DNA of 64,000 nucleotides from Myxococcales bacterium. Its GTDB lineage: Bacteria; Myxococcota; Myxococcia; Myxococcales; Myxococcaceae. The stretch lies in the NCBI GenBank assembly GCA_016191815.1, contig JACPVI010000036.1, positions 1 to 64,000 of the forward strand. Direction: 5' to 3'. Shown piece after piece: positions 56,833-64,000 of the stretch (position 1 is the first letter of the stretch; every line of letters starts with the position of its first letter). The notes below the pieces were generated by a model. It was given only the letters and a program-made list of their open reading frames with translations. It did not search any database and was not told where the DNA came from. The position numbers and the translations under genes are program-made.

Positions 56833-57345
56833 ATGCCCACCGACGACCTCAAGCCCTTCCTCTCCGGGATTGCGCTGTTCGGCGGGCTCTCCGATGCCGC
56901 CCTGGACAGGCTCTCCCAGATGCTGGTGCACAAGGAGTACGGCAAGGGCGACACCATCTGCCGCCAGGGCGACACCGGCCGGTCGATGTACGTGGTGCGC
57001 TCGGGCGAAGTGGTGGTGTGCCGGGACATGGGCAAGGGCGACCTCGTCCGGATGGTGAGGCTCGGCCCGGGTGAGTTCTTCGGGGAGATGACGCTCATCG
57101 ACATTCAGCCGCGCTCGGCGACCGTGGTGGTGGAGCGGCCGGCGCTCCTCTACTCCCTCACCAACCGCGACCTGTACCAGCTCTACCAGCAGGACACGGA
57201 AGGCTACGTGATGGTGCTGCAGAACATCTGCCGCGAGCTTTCCCGGCGCCTGCGGAAGGCCGACCAGCGCATCTCGCAGATGGCGCACGAGCAGGGCGAC
57301 GAGCAGACGCAGATCCGCGCACCGGTGCGGCCGAAGTCGGGCTAA
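56833..57345 (+). CDS. cyclic-nucleotide-binding domain protein
   Basis: This 170-residue protein has a single cNMP-binding domain: FLSGIALFGGLSDAALDRL, KGDTICRQGDTGRSMYVVRS and GEFFGEMTLIDIQPRSATVV, the last being the phosphate-binding cassette. No helix-turn-helix follows, so it is a stand-alone sensor. It lies 39 bases after the VWA gene and may belong to the same unit. Confidence 0.9.
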   Translation: MPTDDLKPFLSGIALFGGLSDAALDRLSQMLVHKEYGKGDTICRQGDTGRSMYVVRSGEVVVCRDMGKGDLVRMVRLGPGEFFGEMTLIDIQPRSATVVVERPALLYSLTNRDLYQLYQQDTEGYVMVLQNICRELSRRLRKADQRISQMAHEQGDEQTQIRAPVRPKSG

Positions 57346-57536
57346 GGGTCTGAGACCGGATTACCCGATCGGCCTCGACGGCGCTCGGTCGACCCGGGTA
57401 CTTCGGCGCCCGGTGGTCGGAACTGCGCTTCACCTCCTCTGGTCCAGCGTTCCCTCGGAATCCCCCAGTTGGCCCCAAATGGGCCCCGCCGGCCTGGCGC
57501 GCCGCTCGCAAAGGCCGTGTCACCAATGGAGGAGCC

Positions 57537-59075
57537 ATGCGCCGCGCCACGTTGGGAGCAGTCCTCAGCGCGCTCTGCTGGATAGGTTGCCGGCCAAGCG
57601 AGGAGCCGGCCGAGAGCCCGCCCTCCGGCGAGCCCGAGGCGACTGCGCCGCCCCAGACGCCCTCCGGCGTGCCCGATGCCGGCGCGACGTTCCCGACTAC
57701 CCCGGACGCGGGGCCCGACGCCGGCCGGCCCGACGCCGGAGCGGCTGACGCGGGCTTCGCCTTCGGCACTCCCGGACCCTGGCCCATCGCCAATGCGATC
57801 TTCAACGAGGGCCACGGCATCGCCGAGACCGGCGTGGTCGGATTCAGCACCGACGAGGCGCAGAACCGCTGGGCCGCCACCGCCCAGGCGCTCTACCTGC
57901 TCAGGCCCGGCGAGGCCGCCTTCCGGCGCTTCACGGCTGCCGACGGGCTCCATCTCCAGTCCAACCCGGTCGCCTACTGCGACTCCAACTTTGCCGGCGG
58001 CGATCGCGCTTGCCCGATCTATGGCGCCGCCGTCGATCCGGGCATCAGCGAGATCGTCGGCGGAGGTCCCAACGAAGTCTTCGTCGGCTACCACGGAAAC
58101 ACCGATGGCCCGGGCGACTGGAGCGATCCCCACCGCCACACCGGCAAGCTCGACCGCGTGCGGCTCCGCCCGGGCGGCACCCTGGAGGTCGACCGGATCG
58201 ATCTCTTGGCCAACCTCCACGGCGCCCAGTGGTGGCACGACCGCACGGTGCACCGGCTGGTGTTCGACCACTTCGTCCACAAGCACGACATGTACGTCGG
58301 GCTCAACCACGGCGTGGCGATGCTCCGGCCCGACCGCTACCGCCGCCCGAACCCCGGAGAGTGGTTCGACTCGGTGAACGTGGAGTACATGGCCGATCAC
58401 CTTCACGCCCGGGTTTGCTTCCACGCCCCTTGCGATCCGCAGAGCTCCGGCAACCAGCGGATGGGCGGCTGGCGCGGCCTGGCCATCGCTCCGGACGGCA
58501 ACCTCTGGACCGCCGGCAAGTGGACCGCGGCGAAGATCCGGTGGGATCCCTCATTGGTCAACTGGATCTCCCGGGGCGGCTCCGCCTCCTTCGAAGCGGC
58601 GTTCGGAGACCCCTACCCGCTCCCGCCCAACGCCGACGGCTACATCAACGAGCCGGTCTTCCGCCCGCCTTTAGAGGGCGACCCGGTGCACCTGACCGCG
58701 GTCTCGGTGGGAGCCGACGGCAGGGTGTGGTTCGCCAGCGGCCCCGACGGGTCCGACGGCTTCGCCTACGGGGTGGCGTCCTGGGACGGGCGGAAGTTCA
58801 CCGTCTACGATCCGATCGGCCAGCTCGGCATGTCGGAGGCCAGCGTGCGCGACCTGGTGGCACTCCCCGACGGGCGGATCGTGCTTTCGGGCCACCGCAC
58901 CGGCCTCACGCTGTGGGATCCGCTCACCGGCTCGCACCAGCCGCTGCGTGCTCCGAGCTACCTGGCGGACGACCGGGTCCGGCGACTGGAGCTGGACCGG
59001 ATGGTCAACCCGCCCGCGCTGCATGTCTCCACCGAGCGGGGCGCCGCGGTGATCCGCGTGCTGCCTCCAAGGTGA
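57537..59075 (+). CDS. lipoprotein with two-component-regulator-like propeller
   Basis: The protein has 512 residues. The signal peptide ends with WIGC, a lipobox. A PDAG-rich linker follows (PDAGPDAGRPDAG), common in myxobacterial lipoproteins. The rest has blade-like repeats (WAATAQALYLLRPGEAAFRR, GLAIAPDGNLWTAGKW, TAVSVGADGRVWFASG and RDLVALPDGRIVLSGHRTGL), as in two-component-regulator propellers. Role unknown; probably a surface sensor or binding protein. Confidence 0.8.
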   Translation: MRRATLGAVLSALCWIGCRPSEEPAESPPSGEPEATAPPQTPSGVPDAGATFPTTPDAGPDAGRPDAGAADAGFAFGTPGPWPIANAIFNEGHGIAETGVVGFSTDEAQNRWAATAQALYLLRPGEAAFRRFTAADGLHLQSNPVAYCDSNFAGGDRACPIYGAAVDPGISEIVGGGPNEVFVGYHGNTDGPGDWSDPHRHTGKLDRVRLRPGGTLEVDRIDLLANLHGAQWWHDRTVHRLVFDHFVHKHDMYVGLNHGVAMLRPDRYRRPNPGEWFDSVNVEYMADHLHARVCFHAPCDPQSSGNQRMGGWRGLAIAPDGNLWTAGKWTAAKIRWDPSLVNWISRGGSASFEAAFGDPYPLPPNADGYINEPVFRPPLEGDPVHLTAVSVGADGRVWFASGPDGSDGFAYGVASWDGRKFTVYDPIGQLGMSEASVRDLVALPDGRIVLSGHRTGLTLWDPLTGSHQPLRAPSYLADDRVRRLELDRMVNPPALHVSTERGAAVIRVLPPR

Positions 59076-59207
59076 TCCTCAGGGGCGCACGCTCGCGCGC
59101 AGCCGCCACAGAATCAATACCGCCCGCGGGTGGAGGCGAGAGTCGGCCATGCGGCCCTTCGCCGGTCGAGACTTGAACGCGCGGCCGGCGGGAAGCACGA
59201 TGGCCTC

Positions 59208-59600
59208 ATGGGCAACCCGGCTCCCCGCGAGGGCCCCGCCGAAGGCGGCAAGTGCAGTCGGCGCGTGCTCATCGTGGACGACAACGTCGACGCCGCTTCC
59301 ACCCTCGCCGAAGTCATGGAGTTCTCGGGCTTCGAGGCCCGGGTAGTGCACGACGGGCCGTCAGCGCTGGAGGCGGCCGAGGCCTGGGGCCCGGACGTGG
59401 TGGTCCTCGACATCCGCCTGCCGGGAATGGACGGCTACGAGGTCGCCCAGAGGATGCGCGAGCGGCTCTCGGCAGCGCCGCGGGTCATCGCCCTCACCGG
59501 GGACAGCTCCAACCTGGCCCGCGCCCGGGAATCGGGCATCGAGCAACAGCTCACCAAGCCGGTCGACCTCGACCGGCTGGTTGCGCTGATCGGGCTCTGA
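59208..59600 (+). CDS. stand-alone response-regulator receiver domain protein
   Basis: This protein has 130 residues. VLIVDDNVDAASTL, VVVLDIRLPGMDGYEVA with phospho-Asp, IALTGDSS and LTKPVDLDRLV with Lys give a complete receiver with no output domain. The ATG at 59208 is chosen. The next gene starts 38 bases downstream. Confidence 0.9.
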   Translation: MGNPAPREGPAEGGKCSRRVLIVDDNVDAASTLAEVMEFSGFEARVVHDGPSALEAAEAWGPDVVVLDIRLPGMDGYEVAQRMRERLSAAPRVIALTGDSSNLARARESGIEQQLTKPVDLDRLVALIGL

Positions 59601-59638
59601 GCGGCCCCTTCGTCCCGACCGGAGTATGTTCCGTCTAG

Positions 59639-61192
59639 ATGCCTCCCCAGGGGCCCAGCGGCCAGAGCGAGCTGTTCGCCAGGTACGTCTACGCCGCGCC
59701 GCTGGCGCAGGGTAAGCGGGTGCTCGAGATCGGCGCCGTGGCGAGCACCTTCGGGCTGAGCGCTCTGCTTCTGGTGAAGCGCGGGGCGGCGTCGGTGGTG
59801 GCCTGCGACGAACCCGCCGAGGCAGTGAAGCGCGCTGAACGCGCCCTCACCTCGCCACAGCTCTCCTTCGCCGCGGACTACCGTTCGCTCGAGGCCGCCA
59901 GCTTCGACCTGCTGCTGTTCGCGGACCTCTCGCGGCTCCCTCCCGACCCCGACGGCCTCGAAACCGTGCTCCGGCTCCTCGACCGGGGCGGCTACCTGCT
60001 CGGCGCGGTGGCGCTCTCCTCGCCCTCTCTCTCCCAGCACGAGGAGATCTCCTCGCGGCTGTCGAAATACTTCTCCTCGATCCAGCAGGTCCGCTTCACC
60101 CTCGCCTCGGGCGCGAGCCTCGAGGCCGACGGCGGAGGGGACCACCGCTTCGACTCCTCCTTGGCCGGACCGGTGGACCCCGCGCAGGTCCTCCTGCTCG
60201 CCGGGGAGCGCCCCGCGCGCCTTCCCTCTGCCGCGTGGATCCAGCTTCCGCCGGAGGTGGCGGGGGTCGCCGGCGGCCAGGACCGGATTCGGGCCCTCGA
60301 GGCGGAGGTCCACGAAGCCCGCGTCGAGCTGGTCGATCGCCAGGCCGAGGCCCACGAGCTTTCCCGGCAGCTGGCGAAGCTCCACAAGGGGAAGGGAGGC
60401 ACGAAGAGTGGGTCCTCTCGCGAGCTGGCGGCCGCGCTGGAGGTGGCCCACGAGCAACTCAAGCGCGCCGCCGGGGAGCTGCGCCGCGCCCTCGACGAGT
60501 CCTCCCGGCTCCGGCAGCAGCTCTCGGACGCGGAGGCGCGCATCGAGCAGGAGTCGTCCCAGCGCGCCGGGCTGGCCGTGAGGGTCGCCGAGGCCCGCTC
60601 GGAGCGCAGCGCCCGCGAGGCGCAGCTTTCGGAGGCGAAGGCGGAGGTCGAGTCCACGGTGAACGAGCTGGCCCAGCGGGACGTGCGCCTGGCCGAGCTG
60701 ACCACCCGAGCGGAGACCGCCGAGGCCGCCCTCGAGAAGAGCGTGCGAAGGCTCGCCGTGGCCGAGGCCGAGCAGCAGCGCTTGACCGAAGACAGAAAGC
60801 AGCTGGCCTCCGCGGTGGAGAGCCAGGTGGCGCGGCTGGAGCGGGAACGAGACGAGGCCGTGCAGGCGTTGACGGTCGAGAGGGAGCGCACCAAGCGGCT
60901 CGTCGAGGCCTTGGAGCGCGAGACGGCGCGGGCCACCGCGCAAGAGTCGGCGCGCGCCGCGGCCGAGGCCTCGCTGGCCGGCGAGCGCGCTCGGCTCCAC
61001 TCGCTGGAGCTGTCCGCCAACGCCGCCCGCGAGGAGGCCTCGAGCTTCGAACGCCAGGTGCAGGGGCTGATGCGGGAGATCGCCTCGGTGAGCGAGGAGA
61101 AGGCCGAGTTGGAGCGGAAGCTCTCTTCCGAGAAGCTCGAGCGGGCTCGCCTCGAGCGGGCGCGCTCCTCGCCGCAGGGCGAGCCGGGGTGA
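59639..61192 (+). CDS. methyltransferase-like domain joined to a long coiled coil
   Basis: The protein has 517 residues. Residues 10-180 show a Rossmann methyltransferase fold with RVLEIGAVASTFGLSALLL and FDLLLFADLSRLP. Motif I is degraded, with GAVAS where GxGxG is usual. From about residue 215 to the end the protein is a continuous charged heptad-rich coiled coil (for example ELVDRQAEAHELSRQLAKL). It recalls myxobacterial FrzS/AgnA-like scaffold proteins in layout only. It may be a structural protein with a non-catalytic head. Confidence 0.72.
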   Translation: MPPQGPSGQSELFARYVYAAPLAQGKRVLEIGAVASTFGLSALLLVKRGAASVVACDEPAEAVKRAERALTSPQLSFAADYRSLEAASFDLLLFADLSRLPPDPDGLETVLRLLDRGGYLLGAVALSSPSLSQHEEISSRLSKYFSSIQQVRFTLASGASLEADGGGDHRFDSSLAGPVDPAQVLLLAGERPARLPSAAWIQLPPEVAGVAGGQDRIRALEAEVHEARVELVDRQAEAHELSRQLAKLHKGKGGTKSGSSRELAAALEVAHEQLKRAAGELRRALDESSRLRQQLSDAEARIEQESSQRAGLAVRVAEARSERSAREAQLSEAKAEVESTVNELAQRDVRLAELTTRAETAEAALEKSVRRLAVAEAEQQRLTEDRKQLASAVESQVARLERERDEAVQALTVERERTKRLVEALERETARATAQESARAAAEASLAGERARLHSLELSANAAREEASSFERQVQGLMREIASVSEEKAELERKLSSEKLERARLERARSSPQGEPG

Positions 61193-61208
61193 GCGGGGAG
61201 AGGGAGTC

Positions 61209-63119
61209 TCACAGCTCGATCTGGGCCCCCAGCTCCACCACCCGGTTGGGTGGAATGTTGAAGAAGGCGGTAGGGCTGCGGGCGTTGCGCGACATCCAGG
61301 CGAACAGCGCCTCGCGCCAGAGCGCCATCCCCGGCCGATGGGAGGGCAAGAGCGTCTCCCGTCCGAGGAAGAAGGTCGCCTCCATCGGCCTCACCTCGAG
61401 CCCGAGCTTGCGGCAGCGGGCCAGGATCTCCGGCACGTCGGGGTGCTCCATGAATCCGTAGCGGGCCACCACCCGGAGGAGCCCGTGCTCCAGCTTCTGA
61501 ATCTGCACCCGCTCGTCGGGCGGCACCACCGGGACTTCCTCGGTGAGGATGGTGAGCAGGAGCACGCGCTCGTGCAGCACCTTGTTGTGCTTGAGGTTGT
61601 GCAACAGGGCCGAGGGAACTCCCTCGGGGTTCCCGGTCATGAAGATCGCCGTCCCGCCCACGCGCACCGGCGGCTCTGCCCCGAAGCCGTGGAGGAAAGT
61701 CTCCAGGGGTAGCGCCGCCTCCCGGAGCCTTTGGGCCAAGAGCTGCCGTCCCCGCTTCCAGCTGCTCATCAGGGTGTAGACGCCGGCCGCCAGGGCCAGC
61801 GGGAACCATCCCCCTTCGTCGATCTTGAGGACGTTGGCGCCGAAGAAGGACAGGTCCACCGCGAGGAACGCCGCCACCACCGGCAAGGCCAGCGCCGCGC
61901 GCCAGCGCCAGACGTCGCGGGCGACGAAGTAGGCGAGGAAAGTGGTGATCACCATGGTGGTGGTGACTGCGATGCCGTAGGCCGCCGCCAGCGCTCCCGA
62001 GCGCCTAAAGCCGATCACCAGCGCGCTCACCGCGGCGAGCAAGGCCCAGTTGACGGCGGGCACGAAGATCTGCCCGATCTCCCGCGCGGAGGTGTGGACG
62101 ATCTCCAGGCGCGGGCTGTAGCCGAGCTGCACCGTCTGGCGGGCGAGCGAGAACGCTCCGGAGATGACCGCCTGGGAAGCGATGCAGGCGGCCCCGGTGG
62201 AGAGCACCACCAGCGGGATTCGGGCCCAGGCGGGCGCGAGCAGGTAGAAGGGGCTCTCCGCCGCCTCGGGCGAGCGCAAAAGCAGCGCCCCCTGACCGAA
62301 GTAGTTGAGGACCAGCGAGGGAAGCACCAGCCCGAACCAGGCCAGCCGGATCGGCCGGCGCCCGAAGTGGCCCATGTCCGCGTAGAGCGCCTCCGCCCCG
62401 GTGACCACGAGGAAGATCGCCCCCAGGACCAGGAAGGCCCGAAAGCCGTGCTCGGCAAAGAAGCGCACCCCGTGATGCGGGGACAGAGCCCAAAGGACGT
62501 GAGGCTCCCGCACGATGCCCCACACGCCGAGGGCGGCGATGGCCAGGAACCAGACCAGGGTGAACGGGCCGAACATCGCCCCCACCCTCGCGGTCCCCCG
62601 CTTCTGTAGGAGGAACAGCGCCACCAGGATGGCGAGGGCGATCGGCAGCACCAGGTGATCGAGGGCCGGGCTCACCACCGCCACTCCCTCCACCGCGCCA
62701 AGCACGGAGATGGCTGGGGTGATCACCCCGTCGCCGTAGAGCAGCGCCGCGCCGAACAGGCCGGCCGCGAGCAAGAGCCCCTGCCGGCGGCGGGCGGGCG
62801 CCTTTCGCAGCACCAGCGCCATCAGCGCCAGGATGCCGCCCTCCCCCCGGTTGTCCGCGCGCATCACGAACGCGAGGTACTTGAGCGAGACCACCAGCAA
62901 GAGCGACCAGAAGATGAGCGAGAGCGTCCCAAGCACCGACGAACGATCGGGCGTGAGCCCGTGTGCCGGGTTGAAGCACTCCCGGAAGGCGTAGAGCGGG
63001 CTGGTCCCGATGTCCCCGTACACCACCCCGAGCGCCGCCAGTGAGAGCGCGAAGAGGTAGCGCCCCCGAGGGCGTCTCCCGCCTCCGTCGGGGGAAGGCT
63101 CCGGTCGGTCCTGTGGCAT
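61209..63119 (-). CDS. kup: Kup-type potassium uptake protein
   Basis: The protein has 636 residues. The N-terminal SLAALGVVYGDIGTSPLYAF signature is typical of Kup, followed by RADNRGEGGILALMALVL and GDGVITPAISVLGAVEG. About twelve membrane spans are followed by a cytoplasmic C-terminal domain with GGTAIFMTGNPEGVPSALLH. It imports K+ with protons. The coding region ends 16 bases from the opposing methyltransferase-like gene. Confidence 0.95.
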   Translation of the reverse strand: MPQDRPEPSPDGGGRRPRGRYLFALSLAALGVVYGDIGTSPLYAFRECFNPAHGLTPDRSSVLGTLSLIFWSLLLVVSLKYLAFVMRADNRGEGGILALMALVLRKAPARRRQGLLLAAGLFGAALLYGDGVITPAISVLGAVEGVAVVSPALDHLVLPIALAILVALFLLQKRGTARVGAMFGPFTLVWFLAIAALGVWGIVREPHVLWALSPHHGVRFFAEHGFRAFLVLGAIFLVVTGAEALYADMGHFGRRPIRLAWFGLVLPSLVLNYFGQGALLLRSPEAAESPFYLLAPAWARIPLVVLSTGAACIASQAVISGAFSLARQTVQLGYSPRLEIVHTSAREIGQIFVPAVNWALLAAVSALVIGFRRSGALAAAYGIAVTTTMVITTFLAYFVARDVWRWRAALALPVVAAFLAVDLSFFGANVLKIDEGGWFPLALAAGVYTLMSSWKRGRQLLAQRLREAALPLETFLHGFGAEPPVRVGGTAIFMTGNPEGVPSALLHNLKHNKVLHERVLLLTILTEEVPVVPPDERVQIQKLEHGLLRVVARYGFMEHPDVPEILARCRKLGLEVRPMEATFFLGRETLLPSHRPGMALWREALFAWMSRNARSPTAFFNIPPNRVVELGAQIEL

Positions 63120-63272
63120 CGTCCCCCTGGGGCAGCCGAAAGCTCATGCCCCTCCGGGCGCAGGACAACCCCTGGCGGAGATCCACCGCGCCCAAGAGTC
63201 ATCACCTGGACAACAGGTGCGCCGCGGTAGGGATGGATCGGCCGGCTGGAGTTGCAGCCAGCGGCCCTTCCC

Positions 63273-63995
63273 TCAGCCCGCCTTGGCGTGGATCCGCTTC
63301 TCCAGCTCCGTGAGCTGCTGGCGCTTGTCGTAGTCTCGCTTCACCTGGTCGGCGACGATGCGGTCGTCGAGCTGCCGCTTCTTCGCGTCGTTCGCCTGGC
63401 GGTCGTTGAAGTCGACCATCCAGCGCTCGAAGCTGACGACGACGGAGTTGAAGTGGAACCACTGGGAAAGCATGGAGGTCAGGGATTCTTCGGGCGACGG
63501 AGGAGGCTCGATCGAGTCCTCCGCGTGGGCGAGCATCTCGATCTTGAGCCCGTGCTTCTCGAGCAGCTTGTCCGCCTCGACCAGCAGCTCCTTTTGCTCC
63601 CTGCGGAGCGCCCGCAGAGTCCTCGCCGCCTCGGTCCGCCCGCCCGGCGGGTTGCCGGCCTTCACCTGCTCCTGGACGCTGTCGATCTTGGCCTGCGCGG
63701 CCTCGGCCTGCTGCACCATCGCCGAGAGCTTCTGCGCCGCCTCCGCCGGCAACTTCCCGCCTGCGATGTACTCGTTGATCAGGCGGATCCGGGTCTTGTA
63801 CCGCATCCGGTCGAACCGCTTCTCCAGCTTCCCGGCGCGGTCGGCGATCTGCCCCTCGATGTGGCGGCACTTCTCCTTGGCGTCCTTGAGGCACTCCTCG
63901 CGCTCCGCCCGGCTCATGCTCGCGAACTCGGCCCGCAGATCCTTCTTGTGATGGCCGGTCTGCCACAGGTGCTCCGGCGAGGCGCTGGCCGACAA
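63273..63995 (-). CDS. coiled-coil protein of unknown function (5' end possibly outside the window)
   Basis: At least 240 residues. TTG 63995 is the first usable start, but the frame stays open to the window edge, so the true start may lie beyond 64000. The sequence is helical and charged (EECLKDAKEKCRHIEGQIAD, TLRALRREQKELLVEADKLL), with a more ordered middle (LTSMLSQWFHFNSVVVSFE) and a basic end. No family is recognised. It is divergent from nothing visible and precedes kup on the same strand. Confidence 0.65.
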   Translation of the reverse strand: MSASASPEHLWQTGHHKKDLRAEFASMSRAEREECLKDAKEKCRHIEGQIADRAGKLEKRFDRMRYKTRIRLINEYIAGGKLPAEAAQKLSAMVQQAEAAQAKIDSVQEQVKAGNPPGGRTEAARTLRALRREQKELLVEADKLLEKHGLKIEMLAHAEDSIEPPPSPEESLTSMLSQWFHFNSVVVSFERWMVDFNDRQANDAKKRQLDDRIVADQVKRDYDKRQQLTELEKRIHAKAG

Positions 63996-64000
63996 GGGAT

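Overview
The window is high-GC DNA (my estimate is about two thirds G+C) packed with short-overlap operons, many of them with GTGA stop/start overlaps. It most likely comes from a member of the Myxococcota, perhaps a metal- or mineral-respiring lineage related to Anaeromyxobacter. The signs are a MYXO-CTERM-like sorting tail, a Myxococcus-type PilZ domain, a Dickkopf-like Cys-rich lipoprotein, PDAG-rich lipoproteins, a Ser/Thr (pseudo)kinase with a PEGA tail, several two-component proteins and a 10 kb multiheme cytochrome locus. The assignment is by inference; no rRNA or tRNA gene was seen.

Left part (1-15.5 kb). The window opens with the end of a GGDEF protein, then an FAD oxidoreductase fused to a receiver domain, and a VapBC-like toxin-antitoxin pair. 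A minus-strand block follows: a PqqD-like protein, a small lipoprotein, a 1024-residue secreted propeller protein, a 63-residue peptide with a YxxPxI motif, an HprK-like kinase and miaA. This looks like a ribosomal-peptide-like modification or export system with no modifying enzyme that I recognise. Upstream of it, on the same strand, are a second lipoprotein with a related C-terminus, a TlpA-like thioredoxin, hisS, psd, a lipoprotein, a metallophosphoesterase and a PilZ protein. A divergent PfkB sugar kinase ends this part.

Middle part (15.5-34.9 kb). A lipid transport operon (mlaE-mlaF ... mlaD) is split by a 2.2 kb segment. That segment has a near-identical 93 bp palindromic repeat at each end and an exact 13 bp duplication of the mlaF 3' end outside it; it carries a Cys-rich lipoprotein and the tail of an rRNA methyltransferase. 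Next come alr, whose 3' end runs into an inverted-repeat element, a zinc-ribbon/outer-membrane protein pair, and two tiny overlapping membrane proteins. A six-gene minus-strand operon then encodes a LuxR response regulator, two alpha/beta hydrolases, an M16 protease pair and a pseudouridine synthase. A pseudokinase with a PEGA tail, a zinc-ribbon protein and an NT5C2-like nucleotidase close this part.

Electron-transfer locus (35.0-45.2 kb). Nine co-directional genes, mostly overlapping or a few bases apart, encode two NHL-propeller lipoproteins, one outer-membrane barrel and six secreted c-type cytochromes with 41 predicted heme sites, two of them CX3CH. A receiver protein lacking its phospho-acceptor Asp overlaps the 3' end on the other strand.

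Right part (45.5-64 kb). This holds a decayed AsmA-like remnant, a MYXO-CTERM-type secreted domain joined in frame to an MmgE/PrpD enzyme, a GIDE-domain membrane protein, an esterase, a TauE/SafE permease and a secretin-N-domain fragment. A hybrid histidine kinase with an apparent single-base frameshift follows, then a DUF4442 thioesterase-like protein, a MoxR/VWA pair, a cyclic-nucleotide-binding protein, a propeller lipoprotein, a receiver, a methyltransferase-coiled-coil fusion, Kup, and a coiled-coil protein that touches the window end.
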